DNA of 14,030 bases from CAJMNU01 sp905214855. Lineage in GTDB: Bacteria; Bacillota; Clostridia; Lachnospirales; Lachnospiraceae. Below the pieces are notes generated by a model, which had not been told where the DNA came from, searched no databases, and saw nothing but the letters and a program-made list of their open reading frames with translations. The stretch is from positions 1 through 14,030 of the forward strand of contig CALADM010000015.1 of assembly GCA_937890595.1 (NCBI GenBank), written 5' to 3'. Position 1 is the first letter of the stretch, and every line of letters begins with the position of its first letter. Shown here one piece after another: positions 7,387 through 13,735 of the stretch. Both the position numbers and the translations under genes were made by a program.

Positions 7387-7392
7387 CCTCCT
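7387..7392 (-). promoter_or_regulatory. Ribosome binding site fixing the rplC start
   Basis: AGGAGG on the minus strand, 7 nt before ATG 7379, which excludes the longer open frame beginning at 7466. Confidence 0.85.
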
Positions 7393-7525
7393 GTTTCATG
7401 ATCTACAGCGGATTTACTACGCTTTATCTGCGAGAGCTTCCACTCTCCGGTTCGGATCTGACGCATTTTTGCAAGCTGCGCTTCTCCTGCGTGTAAATCA
7501 TCCTAGAACAGTCCAATATAGGTGG

Positions 7526-7576
7526 AACACTATAAACCCGCCTGCGGGTATGTTGATTCCTCTTCAGGAAAGTGTT
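7526..7576 (-). promoter_or_regulatory. Candidate three-way-junction RNA between rpsJ and rplC
   Basis: On the minus strand AACACT (7576-7571) pairs exactly with AGTGTT (7531-7526), enclosing two hairpins: TTCCT/AGGAA with loop GAAG (7570-7557) and ACCCG/CGGGT with loop CAGG (7549-7536). This predicts a compact three-way junction. It lies about 150 nt upstream of rplC in a 247-nt gap that in many bacteria is only tens of bases. Further small stems follow, such as GAGAG/CTCTC just before rplC. A regulatory role is inferred; no U tract marks a terminator. Confidence 0.55.
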
Positions 7577-7626
7577 GCTTTTATATTAAAACCCTTCAGG
7601 ATATTCTTAATTTCATTTAGAGAACA

Positions 7627-7944
7627 TTATTTTGTGATTGTCTTCAGAGTGATTGCAACACCTGCTGGCATCTCTAACTTAGACAGTGTCTCGATTGTCT
7701 TGTTGTTCGGTGCAATGATGTCGATCAGTCTCTTGTGTGTTCTCTGCTCGAACTGCTCTCTGGAATCTTTGTATTTGTGAACAGCTCTTAAGATTGTTAC
7801 AACCTCTTTCTTTGTTGGAAGCGGAACTGGTCCACTCACCTGAGATCCTGCTTTTTTAACAGTATCAACGATCTTTCCAGCACACTGGTCTACCAACTGA
7901 TGGTCGTAAGCTTTTAATGTGATTCTCATTACCTGACTTGCCAT
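7627..7944 (-). CDS. rpsJ: 30S ribosomal protein S10 / NusE
   Basis: S10 of the small-subunit head also acts as NusE in transcription antitermination with NusB. The 105-residue protein begins MASQVMRITLKAYDHQLVDQ and carries the conserved SGPVPLPTKKEVVTILRAVH and SREQFEQRTHKRLIDI. The ATG at 7944 follows AAAAGGAGG at 11 nt. It is the first gene of the cluster, transcribed from the promoter at 8183-8211 through a roughly 230-nt leader. Confidence 0.98.
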   Translation of the reverse strand: MASQVMRITLKAYDHQLVDQCAGKIVDTVKKAGSQVSGPVPLPTKKEVVTILRAVHKYKDSREQFEQRTHKRLIDIIAPNNKTIETLSKLEMPAGVAITLKTITK

Positions 7945-7987
7945 AAAAAAAGTCGCCTCCTTTTCGCACTTTTTAAAAATCGAAGTA

Positions 7988-8143
7988 CGACAAGCGGTGA
8001 CTGTACACGTTCCCGTGTGTGTCTTCCTGACTCACACTCTATACTGCTCTTTTGCAGCTTATCTAAACTGAATTGTACAGTGACTTGTCGCCAGTTTCCT
8101 AACTTGACATTCGCTCCACGGAAAACCTGCCAATTCATGGCAG
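7988..8143 (-). promoter_or_regulatory. Structured 5' leader of the S10 operon
   Basis: Between the predicted transcription start (about 8176) and rpsJ the minus strand shows a hairpin CTGCCA/TGGCAG with 5-nt loop (8143-8127). It also shows a long-range stem of CGACAAG plus ACTGTACA (8090-8074) with their complements at 8007-7988, broken by one mismatch and a 3-nt bulge. The 66-nt interior holds small stems, including CTGC/GCAG. ACACG/CGTGT with a GGAA tetraloop (8018-8005) shares bases with the long stem, so the two exclude each other. In E. coli the S10 leader binds L4; similarity to that element was not established here. Confidence 0.6.
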
Positions 8144-8182
8144 CAACCTCGCGCTTCACAGCTATCATGTCACAGCTTTTTC

Positions 8183-8211
8183 AGGATAGCACACTTTGTT
8201 TTAAAAAGCAA
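8183..8211 (-). promoter_or_regulatory. S10 operon promoter
   Basis: Minus strand TTGCTT (8211-8206), a 17-bp spacer, then TATCCT (8188-8183) preceded by TGC, an extended -10. The 30 bp upstream are almost pure A on this strand, like an UP element, which suits a strong ribosomal promoter. The predicted start is near 8176. Confidence 0.75.
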
Positions 8212-8245
8212 GCCCTTTTTTTATTTTTTTTATCTTCTTCTTTTA
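8212..8245 (-). promoter_or_regulatory. A-rich tract upstream of the S10 promoter (UP-like)
   Basis: On the minus strand this stretch is A-rich (runs of 8 and 7 A) right upstream of the -35 box. Such tracts bind the alpha subunit C-terminal domain of RNA polymerase at rRNA and ribosomal protein promoters; here the role is inferred from position and composition. Confidence 0.45.
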
Positions 8246-8331
8246 AGCAAAATTCCCCATAATAACAACCATGTATTCTCAATTTGACACTCCCCATACC
8301 TAAAGGCAGGGAATTCTTGCTGCCTGCCAAG

Positions 8332-8365
8332 AAAAAACAGGGGAGACATTTCATCTTCCCTGTTT
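8332..8365 (-). terminator. Terminator of the cell-wall-binding gene
   Basis: ACAGGGAAGA and TCTCCCCTGT on the minus strand (8363-8354 and 8346-8337) form a 10-position stem with one A-C mismatch and a 7-nt loop, followed by six T. An A run on the other side means it may also work in the opposite direction. Confidence 0.85.
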
Positions 8366-8421
8366 CTTCATAATCCTATCGTATTCCTTTTTGAATCCCA
8401 GATCCTTTTGCTTTTTATTTT

Positions 8422-9792
8422 TTATTCATTTGGAAATACTGGTGCGATTGGTTCTTTATAATTTCCGCCTCCAAATGTCTCTTCATTGATCTTTTGAAGC
8501 ACACCAGCACTGTTTGTCTCAAACTTATTGCCATCTGAATCCTTGATCGTCCTCTTTTTCTGTACTTTACCAGATGTATTGACTACATAAGTAGTATAAC
8601 CATCCCCTGTCGGGATACTGAACGCTTCATAACGTGCAGAGGAATCTGCTTTCTGAAGTCTTCCCATATAATAGAGATATCCGTCATGTACTCCATTATA
8701 TCCTCTTCCTTTATAAGAACCAGTTTCAGCAAAATAGAATACAGAATCGCTTCCATCTCCCTCTTCCAGTGTCTTCTTTCCTGTCACAACTGAACTGGTC
8801 GCTTTATCTCCAAAATAGTATGCAGTGTAACCGGAATCATTTTTCATCTGAACTCTCTGAAGTCCCTGAATCGGATTACCATAGTCATTAAATAAATAAG
8901 TAATACCACTGATCCTTACCAGATCTTCCTCTCTTCCGCTTCCTTCCTGAGGACCTACTTTAGGACTTCCATCATTCTCAAAATAATAATACTGTTCCTC
9001 ATCATAAGAAGTTCCATCTACATCCTCCGGTGGATATAAAAGCTGCCATCCAGTCTGTCTCACGCCATTCTCTGCATAATACTTATATCCGGAAATATCT
9101 GTTACATTGCCATCCAAGGCAACCCAGCCAATCTGCATCTCTCCATTGTTATTAAAACAATACCATGTATTATTGATTCTCTTCTCTCCATAATCATCAT
9201 CGGGTTTATACAGTCTTCCCTTAGAATCAAAATAAAACCATTTTTTATCTCCACTATCATCAAAGACAGGACCACCATCATCCTCGTCCTCATCTTCATC
9301 ATAAGGTACAACATTCTGCCAGCCAGTACGCATTGCGCCATCACTGCCAAGATAATATATATTGTCGCCGTCTTCCAGCCAGCCGGTCTGCATCACGCCT
9401 TCATCATCAAAATAATAATACCTGTCACTGATCTTCTTCCATGCTTCAGAAATCATGCGTCCTGTACTTCCCAAATAGTACCACTTATAATTACCATAAT
9501 TATCTGCGGAAACTTTCAGCCATTTATCGGTTGCCATGATACCATTCTGATCTACATAATAGGTGTCATCGTCCACCCAACAATTGATCGCCATATTGCC
9601 ATTGGCATCCAGATATCTCCAAAGACCGTCAGCCGTCCCTTTTGCCCATCCATTTTTCACTTTATTTCCATTATTATCCTGATATGTCCAGTTATTTCCT
9701 TCCTGTACCCATCCTGCTGCGTAAGATGTACACGCAGCACCCAAGGTGAGGAGAGCAGAACATAAGAGAATTGCTATCCCTTTTTTTCTCAT
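8422..9792 (-). CDS. Secreted cell-wall-binding repeat protein
   Basis: Exported protein of 456 residues. A signal peptide fills residues 1-25 (MRKKG, then a hydrophobic core to about residue 20, with likely cleavage near SYA). The mature part is made of tandem choline-binding-type repeats (CW_binding_1-like): GWVQEGNNWTYQDNNGN, WYYLGSTGRM, YYYFDDEGVMQTGW, IYYLGSDGAMRTGW, WYCFNNNGEMQIGW, YKYYAENGVRQTGW and so on to about residue 310, then more diverged copies. An acidic insert DEDEDEDDGG lies at residues 165-174. No catalytic domain is visible, so the role is probably binding to wall carbohydrate or teichoic acid; the ligand is unknown. AAGGAG lies 8 nt before the ATG, with a promoter at 9886-9914 and a terminator at 8332-8365, so it is a single-gene unit. 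Confidence 0.9.
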   Translation of the reverse strand: MRKKGIAILLCSALLTLGAACTSYAAGWVQEGNNWTYQDNNGNKVKNGWAKGTADGLWRYLDANGNMAINCWVDDDTYYVDQNGIMATDKWLKVSADNYGNYKWYYLGSTGRMISEAWKKISDRYYYFDDEGVMQTGWLEDGDNIYYLGSDGAMRTGWQNVVPYDEDEDEDDGGPVFDDSGDKKWFYFDSKGRLYKPDDDYGEKRINNTWYCFNNNGEMQIGWVALDGNVTDISGYKYYAENGVRQTGWQLLYPPEDVDGTSYDEEQYYYFENDGSPKVGPQEGSGREEDLVRISGITYLFNDYGNPIQGLQRVQMKNDSGYTAYYFGDKATSSVVTGKKTLEEGDGSDSVFYFAETGSYKGRGYNGVHDGYLYYMGRLQKADSSARYEAFSIPTGDGYTTYVVNTSGKVQKKRTIKDSDGNKFETNSAGVLQKINEETFGGGNYKEPIAPVFPNE

Positions 9793-9885
9793 CCCTTTTT
9801 CTCCTTATATGAACTTCTCCAACCTTTTTATAGATTGTTTTGATGTGGTAATACACTCTTCTGTACCTACCTTATATTATCATTT

Positions 9886-9914
9886 ATTTTATCAGTACCT
9901 TTCAAATTATTCAA
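9886..9914 (-). promoter_or_regulatory. Promoter of the cell-wall-binding gene
   Basis: Minus strand TTGAAT (9914-9909), a 17-bp spacer and TAAAAT (9891-9886) preceded by TGA, which fits an extended -10. The 5' untranslated region would be about 85 nt. The region is very AT-rich, so chance matches are possible. Confidence 0.5.
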
Positions 9915-10018
9915 TAAAAATAATCTTTCAATATTATTACGGTTTCTCCTCAAACATAAAAATAGCCATCCATACCATAAACAAATGAATATGATATGAA
10001 TGGCAATGATGTTCCTTA

Positions 10019-10050
10019 TATTACTTCTATCAATTATTACTTCTATCAAT
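10019..10050. repeat. Exact tandem duplication of 16 bp
   Basis: TATTACTTCTATCAAT occurs at 10019-10034 and again at 10035-10050 without a spacer or mismatch. It is probably a replication-slippage product. Confidence 0.85.
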
Positions 10051-10114
10051 AATGTTATGTTATATAGTATTACATAGATCTGTTCTGCTAATTCTATCAG
10101 AAAAAATCATCCTA

Positions 10115-10984
10115 CTATTTTTCTATACTCTCCCATCTTCCAGATGCACCACACGGCAGAACCAATCCCGTCTCTTTCACTGGAAGCCCAATCTCCTGAG
10201 CTTCTACATGACCTTTAAACTTTGGATTGAGTTCTGTAGCCAACATATAAGAAAGCACAGAAGGTGCCAGCCCTGTTGTATAAGAATTGATCAGGAAAAA
10301 TAATGGCTTATCAGAAAGCAGATTTGCACACAATTTCACAAATGGATGAATGGAATCTTCAATTTTCCATATTTCTCCTTTTGGTCCTCTTCCATAAGAT
10401 GGCGGATCCATAATGATCGCATCATAATGATTCCCTCTGCGGATCTCTCTCTCCACAAACTTTACACAGTCATCCACCAGCCAGCGGATCGATGCATTTT
10501 CAAGTCCGGAAGCCTTTGCATTTTCCTTTGCCCATGCTACCATTCCCTTAGAAGCATCTACATGTGTTACGCTTGCTCCTGCCTTTGCCGCAGCAAGTGT
10601 CGCTCCGCCTGTATATGCAAACAAATTCAATACCTTGATCGGTCTTCCCGCATTTTTGATTTTCTCCCCAAACCAATCCCAATTGACTGCCTGTTCTGGG
10701 AAGAGTCCTGTATGTTTAAAGCTAAATGGTTTCAGCCAAAATGTCAATCCATGATAATGAAGCTCCCACTGTTCTGGAAGATCAAAGAACTCCCACTCTC
10801 CTCCTCCTTTGGAACTGCGGTGATAATGTCCATTCATCTTCTTCCATCCCCGATGTGTGCGTGGAGTATCCCAGATCACCTGTGGATCTGGTCGAACCAG
10901 AAGATAATCTCCCCACCTCTCCAATTTTTCTCCTCTGGAGCAATCTATCACCTCATACTCTTTCCACTGATCAGCAATCCACAT
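10115..10984 (-). CDS. Class I SAM-dependent methyltransferase, RlmI-like
   Basis: Probable RNA methyltransferase of 289 residues. The Rossmann core has motif I VLNLFAYTGGATLAAA (residues 118-133), the acidic end of strand 2 at HVDAS (Asp143) and motif IV DPPSYGRG (residues 193-200). These resemble the COG1092 group that includes RlmI, the 23S rRNA m5C methyltransferase. Unlike RlmI there is no N-terminal PUA domain. The motif VI region reads FFLINSYTTG (about residues 229-238), with no cysteine where RlmI-type m5C enzymes have one, so the chemistry may differ. The ATG at 10984 follows AAAGGAAAG. No clear own promoter was found; it could be read through from the acyltransferase gene. Target unknown. 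Confidence 0.85.
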   Translation of the reverse strand: MWIADQWKEYEVIDCSRGEKLERWGDYLLVRPDPQVIWDTPRTHRGWKKMNGHYHRSSKGGGEWEFFDLPEQWELHYHGLTFWLKPFSFKHTGLFPEQAVNWDWFGEKIKNAGRPIKVLNLFAYTGGATLAAAKAGASVTHVDASKGMVAWAKENAKASGLENASIRWLVDDCVKFVEREIRRGNHYDAIIMDPPSYGRGPKGEIWKIEDSIHPFVKLCANLLSDKPLFFLINSYTTGLAPSVLSYMLATELNPKFKGHVEAQEIGLPVKETGLVLPCGASGRWESIEK

Positions 10985-11037
10985 ATTTTCTTTCCTTTCT
11001 TTTTCTCTTTCTTTTCTTAATTTTATATCATGATGTT

Positions 11038-11158
11038 GGGGTCAAAAGAATTTTGACCCCTCTGCTACCGGATTGCTCCGCACTATGTGCTCCCACAATC
11101 CTCAAAACACCTCAAATCCGCTCATTTTTCTACGAAAAATGGCTGCTTTTCGGTGTTT
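11038..11158. other. Three-hairpin intergenic element
   Basis: Three consecutive inverted repeats fill the gap between the methyltransferase and acyltransferase genes. First: 11038-11047 with 11051-11060, GGGGTCAAAA/TTTTGACCCC, 10 bp perfect, 3-nt loop. Second: 11070-11075 with 11096-11101, GGATTG/CAATCC, enclosing GCAC/GTGC (11080-11083, 11087-11090). Third: 11105-11111 with 11152-11158, AAACACC/GGTGTTT, enclosing CATTTTTC/GAAAAATG (11123-11130, 11134-11141). It is richer in GC than nearby gaps and lacks U tracts on either strand. It could be a dispersed repeat, a small RNA or an mRNA 3' element. Confidence 0.6.
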
Positions 11159-11160
11159 CT

Positions 11161-12195
11161 TTACCGTCCCCCAGAGATCCATTTCCAAAGAAATGGTGTA
11201 AAGCGACCCAGAACTTTTTTACAGATCCATGCTGCTCCAAACGCCATCGCAATATCTACTATATATAGAAAGAACGCTGCAAAAGCATTTTCTCTCCAAA
11301 TCATCGCCCCTAACTTATTCAAAGTACGAACAATCAAAAAATGAGTTGCATATACAAAAAAAGTCCCCTTCATCCATTCTTTTACCTTTGGCAAATGCAT
11401 CTCATTCATGATCAGCCAAAGTCCCAATGGGATTCCCAAACGGAGAAGTACCAAAGGAACGGGGAAAATTGCTAGAGGACTGACTGCCTCTAAAATAATT
11501 GGGATCACAATACATAGTATCCCACTTATCCATCCTGCCTTTTTATGTGACTGTTCCATCCATGTTCTTGCATGAAGAGCCAGATATGCCCCTGTCCCAT
11601 AATATACCAAAGCATCCGCATTCAACATTCCGACCTGAATATGACCAGCAACTGCCATCCATGCACAGAGCAACGCAGCCATTCCAACCCATCGATTACA
11701 CAAAAGTACATATAAAAACGGGGCAGATACCACCAATAGGATCAATTGGAACAAATACCAAAATACAGGATTGTATGTATAATTTACAATCGCATCCCAT
11801 ACTCCTGACATACTCCATGTAACATGTTCCACACCGGATGCAGCTGATAAAATCGGAACAGCTGAAAACACACAATACACAATATAGTATAAAAGATTCC
11901 AGATAACATAAGGAATAAAAAGAGTGCCTATTCTGGATCTCCATTTTTGAAACAATTTAGAAAAGCGAAATTTCCGGTAAAACAGATATCCTGACACCAA
12001 AAAAAATCCTGGAACCGCAATCTGTCCAATCTGTTGTGCAATCACCTTTTGCAGCCAGATCACAGCCGATGATATGATTCCAGAATCTTCTGTCAAATCA
12101 AATAACGCTGCATTTTCGCTGTGTACTCCAACTACTAGAATGCTGAACAGGCATGTCAGCCAATAAATCTGATTTCGGAACTTTTCTTCCCCCAT
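11161..12195 (-). CDS. Acyltransferase-3 family membrane protein
   Basis: Integral membrane protein of 344 residues (349 from GTG 12210) with about ten hydrophobic segments. Family marks are the His in VVGVHSE near the end of the first membrane segment, VPGFFLVSGYLFYRKF, NPVFWYLFQLILLVVSAP and the late FFVYATHFLIVR. Such proteins transfer acetyl or other acyl groups to exported polysaccharides or wall polymers, with the acyl donor on the cytoplasmic side. The substrate here is unknown. ATG 12195 and GTG 12210 or 12207 are all possible: GAGGAAG lies rather far from the GTGs, while only a weak GGTGG precedes the ATG. A perfect consensus promoter lies at 12237-12265. The three-hairpin element begins at its stop codon. 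Confidence 0.88.
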   Translation of the reverse strand: MGEEKFRNQIYWLTCLFSILVVGVHSENAALFDLTEDSGIISSAVIWLQKVIAQQIGQIAVPGFFLVSGYLFYRKFRFSKLFQKWRSRIGTLFIPYVIWNLLYYIVYCVFSAVPILSAASGVEHVTWSMSGVWDAIVNYTYNPVFWYLFQLILLVVSAPFLYVLLCNRWVGMAALLCAWMAVAGHIQVGMLNADALVYYGTGAYLALHARTWMEQSHKKAGWISGILCIVIPIILEAVSPLAIFPVPLVLLRLGIPLGLWLIMNEMHLPKVKEWMKGTFFVYATHFLIVRTLNKLGAMIWRENAFAAFFLYIVDIAMAFGAAWICKKVLGRFTPFLWKWISGGR

Positions 12196-12236
12196 CTTAT
12201 AATCCACCACTCTCTTACATTCTTCCTCATAAATAT

Positions 12237-12265
12237 ATTATAAAAGCCACAATTTTTCTTGTCAA
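12237..12265 (-). promoter_or_regulatory. Consensus promoter of the acyltransferase gene
   Basis: Minus strand TTGACA (12265-12260), exactly 17 bp, then TATAAT (12242-12237): a perfect match to the housekeeping sigma consensus. The predicted start is near 12230, leaving a 20-35 nt leader. Confidence 0.85.
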
Positions 12266-12277
12266 CTAAAGCCTACA

Positions 12278-12306
12278 TTTCCATTTTGCCTAAAATATGC
12301 TATAAT
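12278..12306 (+). promoter_or_regulatory. Promoter of the subtilisin-like protease gene
   Basis: TTTCCA (12278-12283), a 17-bp spacer and TATAAT (12301-12306) preceded by TGC, giving a strong extended -10 with a weak -35. It stands back to back with the acyltransferase promoter, the two -35 boxes being 12 bp apart. The leader of about 100 nt contains CTAT three times at spacings of 9 and 11 (12330, 12339, 12350). Confidence 0.65.
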
Positions 12307-12416
12307 TTTCCTCATAGATACTTCTTGCACTATACAGACTATCTACGAACTATCCACAAAGCAACTCAAGCATACAACATACATTTTTCAATATATCAGA
12401 AAGGGACACTATAAAC

Positions 12417-13685
12417 ATGACCAAAACTACGTTTTTTACTACTCTGTTAATTTCTGGCTTCTGTCTAAATATGATTTCTGACAGTCTGCCATCCTCTTCT
12501 GATGCTTCTTTTCAATCATTTGCCTATGTCAATGGACCAGCAGCCATACCATTAGAGACGAATGACCTTTACACTTCATGGCAATGGGCATTCCTTAATG
12601 ATGGTTCTTTTGAGCGCTCTATAGAAATGAACTATTTAGAATTGACTGAAGAAGCTGAACAAGATCATAGTCTTGCCAATGCTGTAGCTGGAGAAGGTCC
12701 TGCTTCTAAAGCCTATCTGACCATTGAATCCGTTCCCGGAATTGATATCAATCTAAAGCCAGCTTGGGAATTATATGATTCTTCCGATCAAAAACAGGAT
12801 GTCATTGTAGCCTTGATCGACTCTGGGGTAGATATTACACACCCAGATCTACAAGAATCTATCTGGATTAATAAGGATGAGATCGATGGAGATGGTATTG
12901 ATAATGACAAAAACGGTTACATAGATGACCGTTATGGTTGGAATTTCATTGATGATTCCCCTATCATTCATGACAGCACCGCCTCTTCTGAAGAAAAACA
13001 TGGCACTCACAGTGCTGGAACAATTGCCGCATCCCGAGGAAATGAAATTGGTATTTCTGGTATTGCAGATTCTAAATATGTCAAAGTCATGGTACTAAAA
13101 ACAGTAAATGGCAATCAAGGGACTGGACAATATGAATCTGTACTCAAAGCAATCAAATATGCTCAGGCAAACGGTGCTTCCATCTGTAACTTAAGTCTTG
13201 GAACTTACAAAGATTATCCACAAATGCAAACAATAATCAGTGAATCTCCTATGCTGTTTGTCGCAGCATGTGGAAATGGTGATTCTACCTATAATCTTGG
13301 CTATAATATTGATCAATCCCCAGTATATCCAGCTTGCTACCCTCAAGAAAACATCATTTCTGTAGCAAGTATTAACTTTGATGGAACGTTAAGCAACAGT
13401 TCTAATTATGGCAAAACCAGCGTTGATCTTGCCGCTCCCGGAGAATCCATTTTAAGTACTTTACCCGAAGGAAGATATAGTATGATGAGCGGAACTTCCA
13501 TGGCTGCTCCTATGGTAACTGGAATTGCAGCTATGCTTTATTCCTATCATACAGATTGGACATTGGCTGACGTTAAAACTGCCATTTTACATACTGTTAA
13601 ACCTCTGGAATCTTTACAGGGAAAAACTGTGACAGGCGGTATCCCCGATGCGTATGCAGCAATGCAATGGAAAAAAACATCATAA
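12417..13685 (+). CDS. Secreted subtilisin-like serine protease (S8 family)
   Basis: Protease of 422 residues. The catalytic triad is visible: Asp135 in VALIDSGVD, His195 in KHGTHSAGTIAA and Ser361 in GTSMAAPMVTGIAAML. The oxyanion-hole Asn287 is in AACGNG. Residues 157-171 form an Asp-rich loop (DGDGIDNDKNGYIDD) that probably binds calcium. Residues 1-20 are hydrophobic with one Lys near the start, a weak but plausible signal peptide; residues 25-110 look like a short propeptide with no clear inhibitor-I9 match. No wall anchor or extra C-terminal domain is present. It is the only gene here on the plus strand, converging on tuf. The ATG follows AAAGGG at about 11 nt. The substrate is unknown. 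Confidence 0.93.
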   Translation: MTKTTFFTTLLISGFCLNMISDSLPSSSDASFQSFAYVNGPAAIPLETNDLYTSWQWAFLNDGSFERSIEMNYLELTEEAEQDHSLANAVAGEGPASKAYLTIESVPGIDINLKPAWELYDSSDQKQDVIVALIDSGVDITHPDLQESIWINKDEIDGDGIDNDKNGYIDDRYGWNFIDDSPIIHDSTASSEEKHGTHSAGTIAASRGNEIGISGIADSKYVKVMVLKTVNGNQGTGQYESVLKAIKYAQANGASICNLSLGTYKDYPQMQTIISESPMLFVAACGNGDSTYNLGYNIDQSPVYPACYPQENIISVASINFDGTLSNSSNYGKTSVDLAAPGESILSTLPEGRYSMMSGTSMAAPMVTGIAAMLYSYHTDWTLADVKTAILHTVKPLESLQGKTVTGGIPDAYAAMQWKKTS

Positions 13686-13735
13686 TCTTCCCATTTCTGC
13701 TCATACATAAAAATGAGATAATAAAAAATCAAAAA

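Larger units (their letters stand above)
7945..8421. other. Intergenic region between rpsJ and the cell-wall-binding gene
   Basis: The 477-bp gene-free stretch contains, from right to left, the terminator of the cell-wall-binding gene, an inverted repeat GGCAGG/CCTGCC (8305-8310 with 8323-8328), an AT-rich stretch with the S10 promoter, and the structured S10 leader. An open frame on the minus strand from 8168 into rpsJ has no ribosome binding site and no recognisable product and is not called. Confidence 0.7.
9793..10114. other. AT-rich intergenic region with a tandem 16-bp repeat
   Basis: The 322-bp gene-free stretch holds the promoter above, a weak inverted repeat (9965-9973 with 9996-10004, one mismatch) and an exact tandem duplication described separately. 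The only sizeable frame (minus, to 10049) needs a TTG start with no ribosome binding site and is rejected. No clear terminator is seen for the methyltransferase gene that ends at 10115. Confidence 0.6.

Noticed and set aside
7380..7466. In-frame N-terminal extension of rplC starting at 7466
   Set aside because: The 29 added residues match no L3 and AGGAGG lies directly before ATG 7379.
7929..8168. Minus-strand open frame of 79 codons in the S10 leader
   Set aside because: No ribosome binding site, overlaps the rpsJ start, and the region is better explained as structured leader RNA.
8305..8328. Inverted repeat GGCAGG/CCTGCC as a second terminator
   Set aside because: The loop is 12 nt and only TTT follows on the minus strand; the terminator at 8332-8365 is sufficient.
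8422..9792. Lipoprotein signal (LGAAC) in the cell-wall-binding protein
   Set aside because: The residue three before Cys21 is Gly rather than Leu, Val or Ile, and a normal SYA cleavage site follows.
9867..10049. Minus-strand frame encoding a 60-residue hydrophobic peptide
   Set aside because: It needs a TTG start without a ribosome binding site and overlaps the predicted promoter of the next gene.
10346..11020. Long plus-strand frame of 224 codons opposite the methyltransferase
   Set aside because: It is antisense to a gene with clear family motifs and its product is Ser/Cys-rich with no recognisable domain.
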